Shown one piece after another: positions 18,610 through 26,621 of a stretch of 64,000 nucleotides of DNA. The translations under genes and the position numbers were made by a program. The first letter of the stretch is position 1; the number at the start of each line of letters is the position of its first letter. Source of the DNA: Acidobacteriota bacterium (GTDB lineage Bacteria > Acidobacteriota > Blastocatellia > Pyrinomonadales > Pyrinomonadaceae); assembly GCA_019639135.1 (NCBI GenBank), contig JAHBSL010000008.1, forward strand, positions 62,001 to 126,000, read 5' to 3'. The notes under the pieces were generated by a model. That model saw only the letters and a program-made list of their open reading frames with translations. It made no database searches and was not told where the DNA came from.

Positions 18610-19616
18610 AAATCCGCTTCCGATTGTTTCTACTGCTGATTGCCGCGCTCTTCGTTGTCGGAATTGACTCACCGGGCGCCGCAGCGCAGGATACGCCGCA
18701 TACTATGCCGATGCCGTCGCCTACCCCGAAAGTGACTCCGAAACCTGCGCCGAAGCAAACGCCGTCGCCTTCCCCCACCCCGACGCCGATGGAAATGCCG
18801 ATGCCGACAACGTCACCGACGGTCACGCCAACGCCGAAGCCGATGGATATGGAAATGCCTATGCCGTCGCAGGCGCCGCCTAAACCGACGCCCTCGCCAA
18901 GCGGAGAATCGCAAACCCTACCGAATCTGTCGTCGGAAAAAGATCTTCCCGAGCCGGTCGCCGACAGCGAGCGATATGGTTGGACCTTGGTCGACATTCT
19001 CGAATTTCGACCTGGGCGAGGCGGTGACAGTGATTTTCGCTGGGACATCGAGGGATCATACGGGGGAGATTACAACCGCTTCTGGTACAAGAGCGAAGGC
19101 GAGCGCAACACGGCCTTCAAAGCAGATTACGACATTGACCTGCAGCTTCTCTACGGGCGCCTGATCTCGCCGTATTTCAATTTTCAGACGGGCGTTCGCT
19201 TCGAGACGCAGACCTTTCGCGGGGCGAACGTTACGCGACCGCAGGCGGTCGTCGGACTTGAAGGCACGCTTCCCTACTTCGTCGAACTCGAATCGGCAGT
19301 TTTCATCGACCCGAAAGGCAACGTATCGGGTCGGGCGACGCTGACGAAAGATTTTTTGTTCACCAACCGCTGGATCATGCAGGCCCGTTTTGAGACGAAC
19401 GCCGCGATTCAAAAGGTTGAGAGATTCACGACTGGCAAAGGCCTGAACAACATAGAAACGGGCCTTCGCCTGCGATACGAATTCAGCCGCAAATACGCGC
19501 CGTACATCGGCGTAACGTTCGACAGGAGCTTTTTTGAAACTGCCAGGCTCGTGCGGCAGGAAGGCGGCGATCCCAGCCAAATCCGGCTTGCCGCCGGTGT
19601 AAGGATGCTTTTTTAG
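18606..19616 (+). CDS. copB: Copper resistance outer membrane protein CopB
   Basis: Start ATG 18606 overlaps the CopA stop by 4 bp and gives 336 residues with a signal peptide (LLLIAALFVVGIDSPGAAAQ). Residues ~30-100 are a Pro/Met repeat region (MPMPSPTPKVTPKPAPKQTP, MEMPMPTTSPT), then a CopB/PcoB beta-barrel domain: RYGWTLVDILEFRPGRGG, a run of strand pairs, and the C-terminal IRLAAGVRMLF closing strand. CopB is the outer membrane partner of CopA. The Met repeats probably bind Cu(I). Family assignment rests on the barrel end and the gene pair. Confidence 0.92.
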   Translation: MKIRFRLFLLLIAALFVVGIDSPGAAAQDTPHTMPMPSPTPKVTPKPAPKQTPSPSPTPTPMEMPMPTTSPTVTPTPKPMDMEMPMPSQAPPKPTPSPSGESQTLPNLSSEKDLPEPVADSERYGWTLVDILEFRPGRGGDSDFRWDIEGSYGGDYNRFWYKSEGERNTAFKADYDIDLQLLYGRLISPYFNFQTGVRFETQTFRGANVTRPQAVVGLEGTLPYFVELESAVFIDPKGNVSGRATLTKDFLFTNRWIMQARFETNAAIQKVERFTTGKGLNNIETGLRLRYEFSRKYAPYIGVTFDRSFFETARLVRQEGGDPSQIRLAAGVRMLF

Positions 19617-19668
19617 AAGCACGGTGGCGAGAACATCGGTTCTGGATATATATGAAGGAGACAAACCA

Positions 19669-19959
19669 ATGAGAAGACTGATCATATTCGCAATAATCAC
19701 GGTTTTCACGGTAGCCGCCGCAGCTTGCGGGGGCGCCGCGACGAATTCCAGCAACGCTGCGTTGAACAACGCCGCAGCTAACAATGCCGCGAATTCCAAC
19801 AGGGGTGCCAACTCAAGGCACGGGGACGAGATGCCTATGATGAACGGCAACCATCAGCGGATGGGAGACCAGCACCGCGACGAAGGCAGGACGACGGAGA
19901 ACCGGCAAATGCGGCATGGATCGCAGGATTCCGCAAACAATTCGAACGCAAATAAGTAA
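19669..19959 (+). CDS. Small His/Met-rich lipoprotein
   Basis: A 96-residue product from ATG 19669 (Shine-Dalgarno GAAGGAG). Lipoprotein signal with Cys in AAACGG, an Asn/Ala-rich linker (NNAAANNAANSNRG), then a His/Met/Asp-rich tail (MPMMNGNHQRMGDQHRDEG) with no evident fold. It is probably a disordered copper-binding tether in the copAB unit. No family recognised. Confidence 0.75.
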   Translation: MRRLIIFAIITVFTVAAAACGGAATNSSNAALNNAAANNAANSNRGANSRHGDEMPMMNGNHQRMGDQHRDEGRTTENRQMRHGSQDSANNSNANK

Positions 19960-20064
19960 TATCGAGAAGAAAGCTTTCCGGAAAAACTTAAGAAGGATTT
20001 TGGTTGCCGCTTCCGCTTGGGTCCTTAACAGCCGTAGGAGGTGGCCGGGCACAGGAGAAAAACA

Positions 20065-20544
20065 ATGAACAGGATTACGACATTAACAATAGCTATTACG
20101 ATCGCTGCTTTCGCGGCCGTCATGAACGCTACCGCCCAAACACAGGACAACCACAAGCAGCATCACAATATGGCCGGCATGGCCTCCAAAGCCGCCGCAA
20201 GCACAAAGAAAAAACCGGCCGCGTCCAACAAACAGGCTGCGAGCGCTAAGAAAAAACATGTAACCGCTGCAAAAAACAGAATGAACATGCCGAAAAAACC
20301 GGCGAAAAATGCTTCCGGGAAAATGAACGACATGGACATGAATGCGAAAGGCGACAGCCTGCCGATGGATAAAGAGATGAACATGGAGCCGATGATGAAC
20401 AAAGACATGGACATGATGGACAAGGAAATGAACATGAAAAAGATGGAGAAGAAGAAGCCGGTGAAAAAGGCTCCGGCGAAACCGAAAGACACGAAAATGA
20501 ATGACATGGACATGGATGATATGAATGACATGGACATGATGTAA
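20065..20544 (+). CDS. Met/Asp/Lys-rich secreted protein, probable copper chelator
   Basis: A 159-residue product from ATG 20065 (AGGAGA upstream). A signal peptide (ITIAAFAAVMNATAQ) is followed by a Lys/Ala-rich stretch (PAASNKQAASAKKKHVTAAK) and a C-terminal half built of Met-Asp motifs (KMNDMDMNAKGD, MMNKDMDMMDKEMNMKK, ending MNDMDMM). Such MDM/MNM motifs are typical of Cu(I)-binding disordered proteins. Composition is strongly biased, so homology searches will be unreliable. It is in the copAB transcription unit. Confidence 0.8.
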   Translation: MNRITTLTIAITIAAFAAVMNATAQTQDNHKQHHNMAGMASKAAASTKKKPAASNKQAASAKKKHVTAAKNRMNMPKKPAKNASGKMNDMDMNAKGDSLPMDKEMNMEPMMNKDMDMMDKEMNMKKMEKKKPVKKAPAKPKDTKMNDMDMDDMNDMDMM

Positions 20545-20583
20545 CGCGGAGCGGACACGAGTCCCGCTTGAGGTTCTTATCTC

Positions 20584-20613
20584 GTCGAGTGCGGCGAAAC
20601 TGCCGCACTCGAC
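20584..20613 (+). terminator. Strong hairpin after Met-rich gene
   Basis: A perfect 12-bp stem GTCGAGTGCGGC with its complement around the loop GAAACT, 40 bp after the stop. There is no T run, so it may be a mRNA-stabilising or attenuating hairpin and not a true terminator. Confidence 0.5.
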
Positions 20614-20630
20614 TACACACATAGCCCAAA

Positions 20631-20831
20631 ATGGACAACGAACATCCAAACACAAGTCAGTCTCGCTGGAAGTGGGCGATCGCTCTGGCCGGATTTTTGA
20701 TCGTCGCGGCGTTCTTCTTGTTCAGCGAGCACCAGGCGCATTTCTTCGGCTTCTTGCCGTATTTGCTGCTGCTCCTCTGCCCGCTTATTCATTTATTTAT
20801 GCACGGCGGTCACGGCGGAAAATCGCACTGA
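20631..20831 (+). CDS. DUF2933 small membrane protein
   Basis: 66 residues with two closely spaced hydrophobic helices (WAIALAGFLIVAAFFLF; FLPYLLLLLCPLIHLFMHGG) and a Gly/His tail (MHGGHGGKSH). This matches the DUF2933 pattern, in which a Cys-Pro in the second helix and a HGGH tail recur next to copper genes. It may pass or bind Cu(I) in the inner membrane; the mechanism is unknown. A second, divergent small protein of similar layout is at 43775. Confidence 0.85.
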   Translation: MDNEHPNTSQSRWKWAIALAGFLIVAAFFLFSEHQAHFFGFLPYLLLLLCPLIHLFMHGGHGGKSH

Positions 20832-20950
20832 CGAGCATGAGTTTGCCGCATGATTTGAAATCCGAAAAGATCCTATTTGTGCGTTTAGCCCGGCATTCGT
20901 TGCGACGTCTTTGGCGCTGTTATTGAAGTGAAACAACGGGGAACAGAAAA

Positions 20951-21628
20951 ATGGCAACAACGACAGGCAGATTAAGTTATCCGGTTTGGCAGATTGGTGA
21001 GCCAGCCCAAACGGAAAAGAAAAAGTTGCTCGAACGGAGCGAGAAGATCATCGGTTCGGCCACCGATTTCGAGTTGGCGCAATCCGCCGCTACCGGCGAT
21101 ATGGCGGCGTTCGAAGAAATATATAGTCGCCATCATCGCCGCGTTTATTCCGTTTGCTTGCGGATGTTGCAAAACGCTTCAGAAGCGGAAGATCTGACAC
21201 AGGAAGTTTTCCTTCAGCTTTACCGCAAGATCGACAGCTTTCGCGGCGACTCGGCTTTTACTACGTGGCTGCACCGGCTGACGGTCAACCAGGTTTTGAT
21301 GCATTTTCGCAAACGCAGCGTAAAGTTTGAAAGAACGACCGAAGACGGTGAAACGCCCGTCCAAATCGTTCTCGGCACGGGGAACGTGCAAAAAATGCCG
21401 ATCGTTGACAAGATCGCCCTCGAAAACGCGATTGCCGAGCTTCCGCCCGGTTACAGAAACGTTTTCGTTCTGCATGATGTCGAAGGCTACGAACATGAAG
21501 AAGTGGCGACGATTCTCGGCTGTGCGGTTGGCACATCAAAATCGCAACTGAGTAAAGCGCGTTCGAAGCTGCGAAAGTTACTAAGGAAACGATCGCACCG
21601 ATACTTACGCGGATTTCACAAGGCCTGA
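20951..21628 (+). CDS. ECF-type RNA polymerase sigma factor
   Basis: A 225-residue sigma70-family factor. It has a ~40-residue N-terminal extension, region 2 ([55 protein letters not shown]) and region 4 ([46 protein letters not shown]). ATG 20951 follows GGGGAA. No Cys-rich CorE-type tail is present, so metal sensing would need an anti-sigma partner. The zinc-finger protein at 11353 is the only candidate in the window. It lies after the copAB unit and before a membrane methyltransferase. Confidence 0.92.
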   Translation: MATTTGRLSYPVWQIGEPAQTEKKKLLERSEKIIGSATDFELAQSAATGDMAAFEEIYSRHHRRVYSVCLRMLQNASEAEDLTQEVFLQLYRKIDSFRGDSAFTTWLHRLTVNQVLMHFRKRSVKFERTTEDGETPVQIVLGTGNVQKMPIVDKIALENAIAELPPGYRNVFVLHDVEGYEHEEVATILGCAVGTSKSQLSKARSKLRKLLRKRSHRYLRGFHKA

Positions 21629-21653
21629 TCGCGATCGTTAAGGAGGCAGGAAA

Positions 21654-22310
21654 ATGAACGATTCACCAGCTTATGGGCTTTGGTTTTTGGTGATAATCAA
21701 CTCGGCAATTTTTATCATTTTTGCCTTTAGCTTCACTAAACCAAGAACTACTCGCGACTGGCGTTCACTCGGCGCCTTCTCGGCATTTGTAGTCGCGCTT
21801 TTTACCGAGATGTACGGCTTCCCGCTGACACTTTATCTGCTGTCTGGATGGCTTGGATCGCATTTCCCGCAGCTCGATATCTTCTCGCATAACGCAGGCC
21901 ATCTTTTATACACGCTGCTCGGAATGAAAGGCGATCCGCACCTTAATCCGCTGCACATTCTCAGCAATCTTCTGATTTTCGGCGGTTTTATTCTTCTCGG
22001 TTCCGCCTGGAAGCACCTTTATGGAGCGCAAATGGAGCAGAGATTGGCTACAACTGGACCTTACTCTTACCTGCGGCATCCGCAATATGTAGCGTTCAAC
22101 GTGATCATGTTCGGATTCCTACTGCAATGGGCGACCCTTTTGACGCTCCTCATGTTTCCCGTGCTGGTCTGGATGTACGTGCGCCTGGCCAGGAGCGAGG
22201 AACGTGACGCCCGGAAGCAGTTCGGCGAGGACTACGATCGATATGCAGACCAGGTTCCCGGCTTTGTCCCGAACTTGCGGACACGCGGCCGCCAAAGATT
22301 ACATAATTGA
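21654..22310 (+). CDS. Isoprenylcysteine methyltransferase-like membrane enzyme
   Basis: A 218-residue integral membrane protein with five to six helices and the C-terminal ICMT/PEMT signature GPYSYLRHPQYVAFNVIMFG followed by SEERDARKQFGEDYDRYADQ. The signature residues bind S-adenosylmethionine. Bacterial members methylate unknown small substrates and often sit in heavy-metal islands. ATG 21654 has a strong Shine-Dalgarno (AAGGAGG) 25 bp behind the sigma factor, so the two are co-transcribed. Substrate unknown. Confidence 0.88.
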   Translation: MNDSPAYGLWFLVIINSAIFIIFAFSFTKPRTTRDWRSLGAFSAFVVALFTEMYGFPLTLYLLSGWLGSHFPQLDIFSHNAGHLLYTLLGMKGDPHLNPLHILSNLLIFGGFILLGSAWKHLYGAQMEQRLATTGPYSYLRHPQYVAFNVIMFGFLLQWATLLTLLMFPVLVWMYVRLARSEERDARKQFGEDYDRYADQVPGFVPNLRTRGRQRLHN

Positions 22311-22369
22311 CAGGACCGCCGGTTTGTGGTTTCCGGGTCGAAGAAATGCATAGGGGCTGCGACGCTTTC

Positions 22370-22570
22370 ATGAAAGAGACTATGACAACTACGAAGCTGT
22401 TAGGCTTGATCATTGGTCTCGCCGGATTGGCATTCAGCCTCGTTCATTTGGCGATGATGATCCTTACGGATCTGTCACGCCGTTATCATTACTTTGTCGA
22501 ATTGGTCCTGATCGGCTTCGTGCTTGGTATGGCGGGATTGCTGCTTCTCGGGACGAATCGCGATAAATGA
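22370..22570 (+). CDS. Small two-helix membrane protein
   Basis: From ATG 22370 (66 residues) or ATG 22382: two hydrophobic helices (LLGLIIGLAGLAFSLVHLAM and LVLIGFVLGMAGLLLLG) around a polar Arg/Tyr/His loop. A TTG at 22307 overlapping the methyltransferase stop is also possible but adds an unlikely polar leader. No family recognised. It is probably the last gene of the plus-strand unit. Confidence 0.5.
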   Translation: MKETMTTTKLLGLIIGLAGLAFSLVHLAMMILTDLSRRYHYFVELVLIGFVLGMAGLLLLGTNRDK

Positions 22571-22603
22571 TCTGCTACCTTTAACAATCCACGCAAAACA
22601 GCT

Positions 22604-23467
22604 TCAGACTTCGGGGATTAGACGAACCTTTACGTTTAGGTGAGTGTCGACCGTGAGTACATGGTTTGGAGCGACCCGTTTCCAGTCGCCGCTCTTGTCG
22701 GTCAGGCGTTCTGACGCAATGATGACCCCGCTTTCCTCAGCGCAGCACTCAACAATTTCCGACCGCCCCTCGCAGCATTGAAACTTTCCGCGCTTCGAAT
22801 AGTAGAGCGAGATCGGCTCGATCTGCGGGTCGGAAACGTAACGCACGGACGCAATGGCTCGCCCATCCGTCACTGCGAAATTGCAAACAGAGGGCTTTAA
22901 GATCTCCGCTTCACGCGCCCATTCTTCGAGCTGCCAGATAGTATTGACCAGCCCTTCCGCTAAGTCAGCGGCGCTCGTTTGTTCCTTCTTTTCGCCCAGC
23001 AGCTTTAAGAACAGGGCGAAGGCGTGTTCCGAATCGGTCGTGCCTTCGATTGCATCATAGATATGGTCCGGAAGAGAATTGCGTAGTCGGCGCTTTATTG
23101 CTTGAAAGCCTTCGACCGTACCGTTGTGCATCCATAGGAGCGAACCGTTTCGAAACGGATGACAATTGACCTCGGACACCCCCATTCCCGGCGAAGCTGC
23201 CCGGATATGAGAAAAGAAACTGCCCGATCTTGTGTGTTCCGCGAGGTTTATAAAATTACGGTTGCTCCACGCGGGAGTGATTGAGGTAAAAACGCACGGC
23301 TCTCGGGTAATGTCAGGTGCATACCAGCCCACACCGAAGCCGTCACCGTTAAGCGGCTCGCTGCGCTCTCGCGCTTTATAGCTCTGACGGATAAGGGAGT
23401 TCGCCGGACGAGATATCAGATCCGCAATCAAAATATCAGAGCCTAAGTAACCAACGAATCTACACAC
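22604..23467 (-). CDS. Class II glutamine amidotransferase (YafJ/EgtC-like)
   Basis: A 287-residue N-terminal-nucleophile amidotransferase with Cys2 as nucleophile (M-CRFVGYLG from GTG 23467). It shows LNGDGFGVGWY, FFSHIRAASPG, NCHPFRNGSLLWMHNGTVEG and TTDSEHAFALF, as in stand-alone GATase type 2 domains. Substrate unknown; EgtC-like hydrolases act on gamma-glutamyl intermediates, YafJ has no settled role. The start overlaps the stop of the YHS gene by 8 bp, so the two are coupled. The copper context is unexplained. Confidence 0.9.
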   Translation of the reverse strand: MCRFVGYLGSDILIADLISRPANSLIRQSYKARERSEPLNGDGFGVGWYAPDITREPCVFTSITPAWSNRNFINLAEHTRSGSFFSHIRAASPGMGVSEVNCHPFRNGSLLWMHNGTVEGFQAIKRRLRNSLPDHIYDAIEGTTDSEHAFALFLKLLGEKKEQTSAADLAEGLVNTIWQLEEWAREAEILKPSVCNFAVTDGRAIASVRYVSDPQIEPISLYYSKRGKFQCCEGRSEIVECCAEESGVIIASERLTDKSGDWKRVAPNHVLTVDTHLNVKVRLIPEV

Positions 23468-23654
23468 TGGAACCGTCCTCCTCCGATCGTCCAGGACAAC
23501 AAGAAACAGGCGGGCTCATATACTCCTGAGGATGACGCTCAAATTCTGCCAGGCACCCTTCGGAACAAAAAAGGTACCGCTCGCCCGCATATATCACTGA
23601 ATACCCGGATGCGTAATCATTTACTTCCATTCCGCAAACCAAATCGATCGCCAT
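23460..23654 (-). CDS. YHS-domain protein
   Basis: 64 residues: a YHS metal-binding domain (DLVCGMEVNDYASGYSVIYA, then YLFCSEGCLAEFERHP with Cys-x3-Cys) and a Cys-rich tail (VSCCPGRSEEDGSSV). YHS domains bind Cu/Ag-type metals and occur alone or at the N-terminus of CopA ATPases, as at 57234. Start ATG 23654 has GGAGGG. It overlaps the amidotransferase start. A likely small cytoplasmic copper chaperone. Confidence 0.88.
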   Translation of the reverse strand: MAIDLVCGMEVNDYASGYSVIYAGERYLFCSEGCLAEFERHPQEYMSPPVSCCPGRSEEDGSSV

Positions 23655-23840
23655 CTTACCGCCCTCCCTGAAGGTGTTGCAGAGCCATCTCGTGGACAGT
23701 CGCCCGCCCGCTCTTTGATTTGACGCAATGCAAGACCCAAGCCAAACTCCATTGGTCGCCTATACAGCAGGTTCTTTTCAAAAACGCGAGCCTCGCAGGC
23801 CGGAGATAGTCTCGACCAAGCCCGGCCTGGGAAGCAGGGG

Positions 23841-23877
23841 TGTGTGAATTGGCGAAGGGCGATGCGTGAATTCACGC
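23841..23877 (+). promoter_or_regulatory. Upstream activator dyad (UAS 3)
   Basis: TGTGTGAAT (23841-23849) and AATTCACGC (23869-23877), 19 bp apart, match the spacing of UAS 1. The right half also forms a perfect 14-bp palindrome, GCGTGAATTCACGC (23864-23877). It lies about 80-95 bp before the predicted start of the promoter at 23929. The remainder of the 23655-24059 gap has no supported gene. Confidence 0.6.
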
Positions 23878-23928
23878 GTTTAGACAAAAAACCGGTCGCC
23901 GGTCTTCCCGAATTTCGGACTAATCTGG

Positions 23929-23943
23929 AGGCACGACAGTTGC
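23929..23943 (+). promoter_or_regulatory. Sigma54-type -24/-12 promoter
   Basis: AGGCACGACAGTTGC: GG and GC are 10 bp apart with GGCACG and TTGC intact. Predicted start near 23955, about 105 bp before the Met-rich lipoprotein ATG at 24060. Confidence 0.75.
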
Positions 23944-24059
23944 ACCCAGAATTTTTGGCGGGGTGAATATCCTGGCCGCGATTCTTGACATGATCGAATT
24001 GTCGAGTTGAAGTGGGCCGAGAAATCTGCTCCAAATAGCTATTTTGAGGAGACAAATCA

Positions 24060-24689
24060 ATGTTTAGAAAAACTACTCTTTTGGCCTTATTTATAGTAGC
24101 GACTGCTTTTTTCGCCGGATGCGCGACGACGGGGACGAATAACGCAGATAACACGAAGGCAAACGCGAACACGGTAACCCCTTATCCAACGGTCGCCAGT
24201 GCCAACGACAATTCTGCCGGCAACTCCAATGCGGTCGCGAGCAGTTCCAATTCCGCCCCGGAGATGATGGATCGCGGCATGGAGATGCTGGAAACCTCCA
24301 AGCAGATGATCGAAAAAGGCAAAGATACCGGGGATAAGCAAATGATCGACAGCGGGATGGAGATGATGGACAAGGGCATGGAAATGATGAAGATGGGGAA
24401 AGACATGATGGCCGGCGGGTCCATGGACAAGGGGATGATGGAAAAAGACATGAAGATGATGAATGACGGCATGCAGATGATGCAGCGGGGGAAAGAGATG
24501 ATGAGTATGGGCAAAGACAAAATGGACATGCCGATGATGGATAAGGGAATGGACATGATGGACAAGGGCATGGAAATGATGGACAAAGGGAAGGACAAGA
24601 TGAAAAAAGACCCGATGAAAACGGATCCCGCGAACAAGAATGCCGACCCGATGAAGAAAGACAAGCCGATGATGGATGACGATATGTAG
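24060..24689 (+). CDS. Met-rich repeat lipoprotein
   Basis: A 209-residue lipoprotein (lipobox FAGC) with an Asn/Ser/Ala linker to about residue 70. The rest is a near-periodic array of DKGMEMM-type units (DSGMEMMDKGMEMMKMGKDM, MMDKGMDMMDKGMEMMDKGK), ending in Lys/Pro/Asp repeats. Met occupies roughly every third or fourth position with Lys/Asp between, so a helix would line up thioether ligands along one side. This suggests a high-capacity Cu(I)/Ag(I) sponge on the periplasmic face of a membrane. It has a strong Shine-Dalgarno (GAGGAG) and its own -24/-12 promoter. No named family recognised. Confidence 0.88.
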   Translation: MFRKTTLLALFIVATAFFAGCATTGTNNADNTKANANTVTPYPTVASANDNSAGNSNAVASSSNSAPEMMDRGMEMLETSKQMIEKGKDTGDKQMIDSGMEMMDKGMEMMKMGKDMMAGGSMDKGMMEKDMKMMNDGMQMMQRGKEMMSMGKDKMDMPMMDKGMDMMDKGMEMMDKGKDKMKKDPMKTDPANKNADPMKKDKPMMDDDM

Positions 24690-24807
24690 TTCCGCCACCG
24701 TTCGCTTCGCGCCGCCGCCGTCATTGGACACAGTGCGGTACGCCCAGGCAGCTTCAGGCGCTCATTGCAGATGAACCTTGATTGAAAATATAATTTCCAC
24801 GAATTCT

Positions 24808-24858
24808 GCTAAAGACGCGAAAGGAAGAGAACCAGCTTTCGGCGTCTTTAGCACCTTT
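24808..24858 (+). terminator. Terminator-like hairpin
   Basis: TGCTAAAGACGC near 24808 pairs with GCGTCTTTAGCA near 24842-24853. The stem extends to about 17 bp with one bulge, has a 12-nt loop, and is followed by CCTTTTT. It separates the Met-rich lipoprotein from the cytochrome genes. Confidence 0.65.
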
Positions 24859-24923
24859 TTGAGCGAAGTTTGCGTGAACTCGATCTATTCGGCCCAGTGG
24901 TTCGCACCGCCGGCGGAAGGATA

Positions 24924-26618
24924 ATGTCTTTTGCCCGAGATAAAACTTATCCGGTGAAACTGGCGATTCTTGGCCTGTTCGCCCTTGTCATACCAGTCTG
25001 GCTGGTCGCTCAGCATGGCGGCGAAATGGGCGGCGAGATGATGGGCGGAAGTTCCGGCGATGCGGCGGTCAAAGAAAGGGAGCTGCGCCGGAGCGTCCAC
25101 CAAAAACTCGACTGCTCGGAGTGTCACGGCGAATCGGAGATGGGTTTTAGCAAGCTCGACCCGATTCAAACGTGCGCTGTCTGTCACGAGCAGGCGTTCG
25201 ACGCTTTTCGGACGAGCGTTCACGCCGAAGCGTTCGATCGCGGAATTCCGCAGGCGGCTTCGTGCGTCGCCTGCCACGGCAGCCACGAAGTGCTGGCGGT
25301 GAGCGATCCGGCGTCGCCGGTTTCGAGAACGCGCGTGACGGAACAAACGTGCGCCCGGTGCCACGAATCGCCCTCGTGGACGGAGACGCATCCCGCCATT
25401 CCGCCCGATGTCGTCGCCGACTACCGGCGCAGTTTTCACGGGCTCTCCGCCGCACTCGGCGACCAGCGAGTCGCCAACTGCGCAAGCTGCCACAGCTATC
25501 ACGAGATTCTGCCGTCGGGCAATCCTTTGTCCACGACAAACGAAAGAAATCTCGCGCAGACCTGCGCGGCGTGCCACACGGGGGCGGGAGCGGGAATTGT
25601 TAGGGGCGGCGTTCCGACGTTTGCGACCGGCGGCGTTCATCGCAATCCCGCAATCACCGGCTTCAAAATCGTGGATGTTGCCGGATGGCTGTATCTGATG
25701 ATGATTACGATGACCGTCGGCTTAATGGTCACGCACAACCTGATCGATTTATACGGACGCCTTCGACAGCGCCTCGCACGGCCACGTGAAAAGTCAAAAG
25801 AAATAGAAACCGTCGCGTCCGGGGGCGACGTTATAGTTCCGGCGGAGAGCGAAAAAGTTCAGGCGAAGGCGGGCAAACATCGAGTTTACGCGCGTTTTAC
25901 GATTAACGAGCGAATCCAGCACTGGGTCCTCGCGGCGAGTTTCATCACGCTGGTTTTAACGGGTTTCGCGCTCGTGTATCGCTGGCAGTTTCCGTTTCTT
26001 GAGGCACAGCAGGGTGCTCTACTGCGGGGATGGCTGCACCGCGCTGCGGCCGTCGTCTTTATCGCTTTGTCGGTCTATCATGCCGGGTTTATGCTGCTCA
26101 CCAGGCGCGGCAGAATGAATTTGCGCGAGTTTCTGCCGCGAATCCGTTCGGTCAAAGATTTCGTTTGCGCGTGCGCGGCGTGTTTTCGGCTCGGACCGCC
26201 GAGCCGCGCCGATTGGCGAGATCTGATCCAGATGACCAAATACAATCTGGGACTGGCACCCGCGCCGCCCGCCATGGGACGCTTCAACTACACCGAGAAG
26301 TTGGAGTATTTCGGACTGGTGTGGGGCTCGATCGTGATGATTGTCACGGGCCTGATTCTCTGGTTTGAAACGCCGTTTCTCAATCGTTTTCCGTATTGGG
26401 CAATCGAACTGGCGACAACGGTTCATTATTTCGAAGCGGTTCTGGCGGCGCTTTCGATCATCGTGTGGCATTTTTATTTCACCATCTTCAACCCGGACGT
26501 TTTCCCGCTCTCGAAAACAATGATCACGGGAGAAATCGACCGCGAGGAGATGGAACGCAACCACGCGCTCGAACTCGTAACGCCTGAGGAGGAAGCGGAA
26601 GAAGAGGAAAATCGATAA
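24924..26618 (+). CDS. Hexaheme cytochrome c fused to membrane cytochrome b
   Basis: A 564-residue electron-transfer protein from ATG 24924 (GGAAGG upstream; a TTG at 24870 would add 18 residues). After an N-terminal helix (AILGLFALVIPVWLVAQ) come six CxxCH heme motifs: CSECH, CAVCH, CVACH, CARCH, CASCH, CAACH (to about residue 225). A membrane helix follows, then a cytochrome b561/formate-dehydrogenase-gamma-like domain with His-bearing helices (RIQHWVLAASFITLVLTG, LHRAAAVVFIALSVYHAG, IWHFYFTIFNPDVFPLSKT). It would pass electrons between quinol and periplasmic hemes. First gene of a four-gene module. Partner and direction of electron flow are unknown. Confidence 0.9.
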   Translation: MSFARDKTYPVKLAILGLFALVIPVWLVAQHGGEMGGEMMGGSSGDAAVKERELRRSVHQKLDCSECHGESEMGFSKLDPIQTCAVCHEQAFDAFRTSVHAEAFDRGIPQAASCVACHGSHEVLAVSDPASPVSRTRVTEQTCARCHESPSWTETHPAIPPDVVADYRRSFHGLSAALGDQRVANCASCHSYHEILPSGNPLSTTNERNLAQTCAACHTGAGAGIVRGGVPTFATGGVHRNPAITGFKIVDVAGWLYLMMITMTVGLMVTHNLIDLYGRLRQRLARPREKSKEIETVASGGDVIVPAESEKVQAKAGKHRVYARFTINERIQHWVLAASFITLVLTGFALVYRWQFPFLEAQQGALLRGWLHRAAAVVFIALSVYHAGFMLLTRRGRMNLREFLPRIRSVKDFVCACAACFRLGPPSRADWRDLIQMTKYNLGLAPAPPAMGRFNYTEKLEYFGLVWGSIVMIVTGLILWFETPFLNRFPYWAIELATTVHYFEAVLAALSIIVWHFYFTIFNPDVFPLSKTMITGEIDREEMERNHALELVTPEEEAEEEENR

Positions 26619-26621
26619 GTA

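Noticed and set aside
17065..18672. 535-codon open frame on the minus strand across the copper oxidase
   Set aside because: It is the antisense of copA, full of His/Arg with no family pattern. The plus-strand oxidase has all copper motifs.
20083..20655. Minus-strand His/Val/Phe-rich frames opposite the Met-rich genes (also 24087-24731)
   Set aside because: Met codons (ATG) read as His (CAT) on the other strand, so these are mirror images of the Met repeats.
23981..24000. Second -24/-12-like site (TGGCCGCGATTCTTGAC)
   Set aside because: The GG and the downstream G are out of register and TTGC is absent.
23621..24172. 183-codon minus-strand frame over the 23655-24059 gap
   Set aside because: It crosses a clear promoter region and two real genes and has no recognisable domain.
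24341..24600. Short direct repeats resembling a CRISPR-like array
   Set aside because: They are coding Met/Lys/Asp repeats of the lipoprotein, not regular repeats separated by unique spacers.
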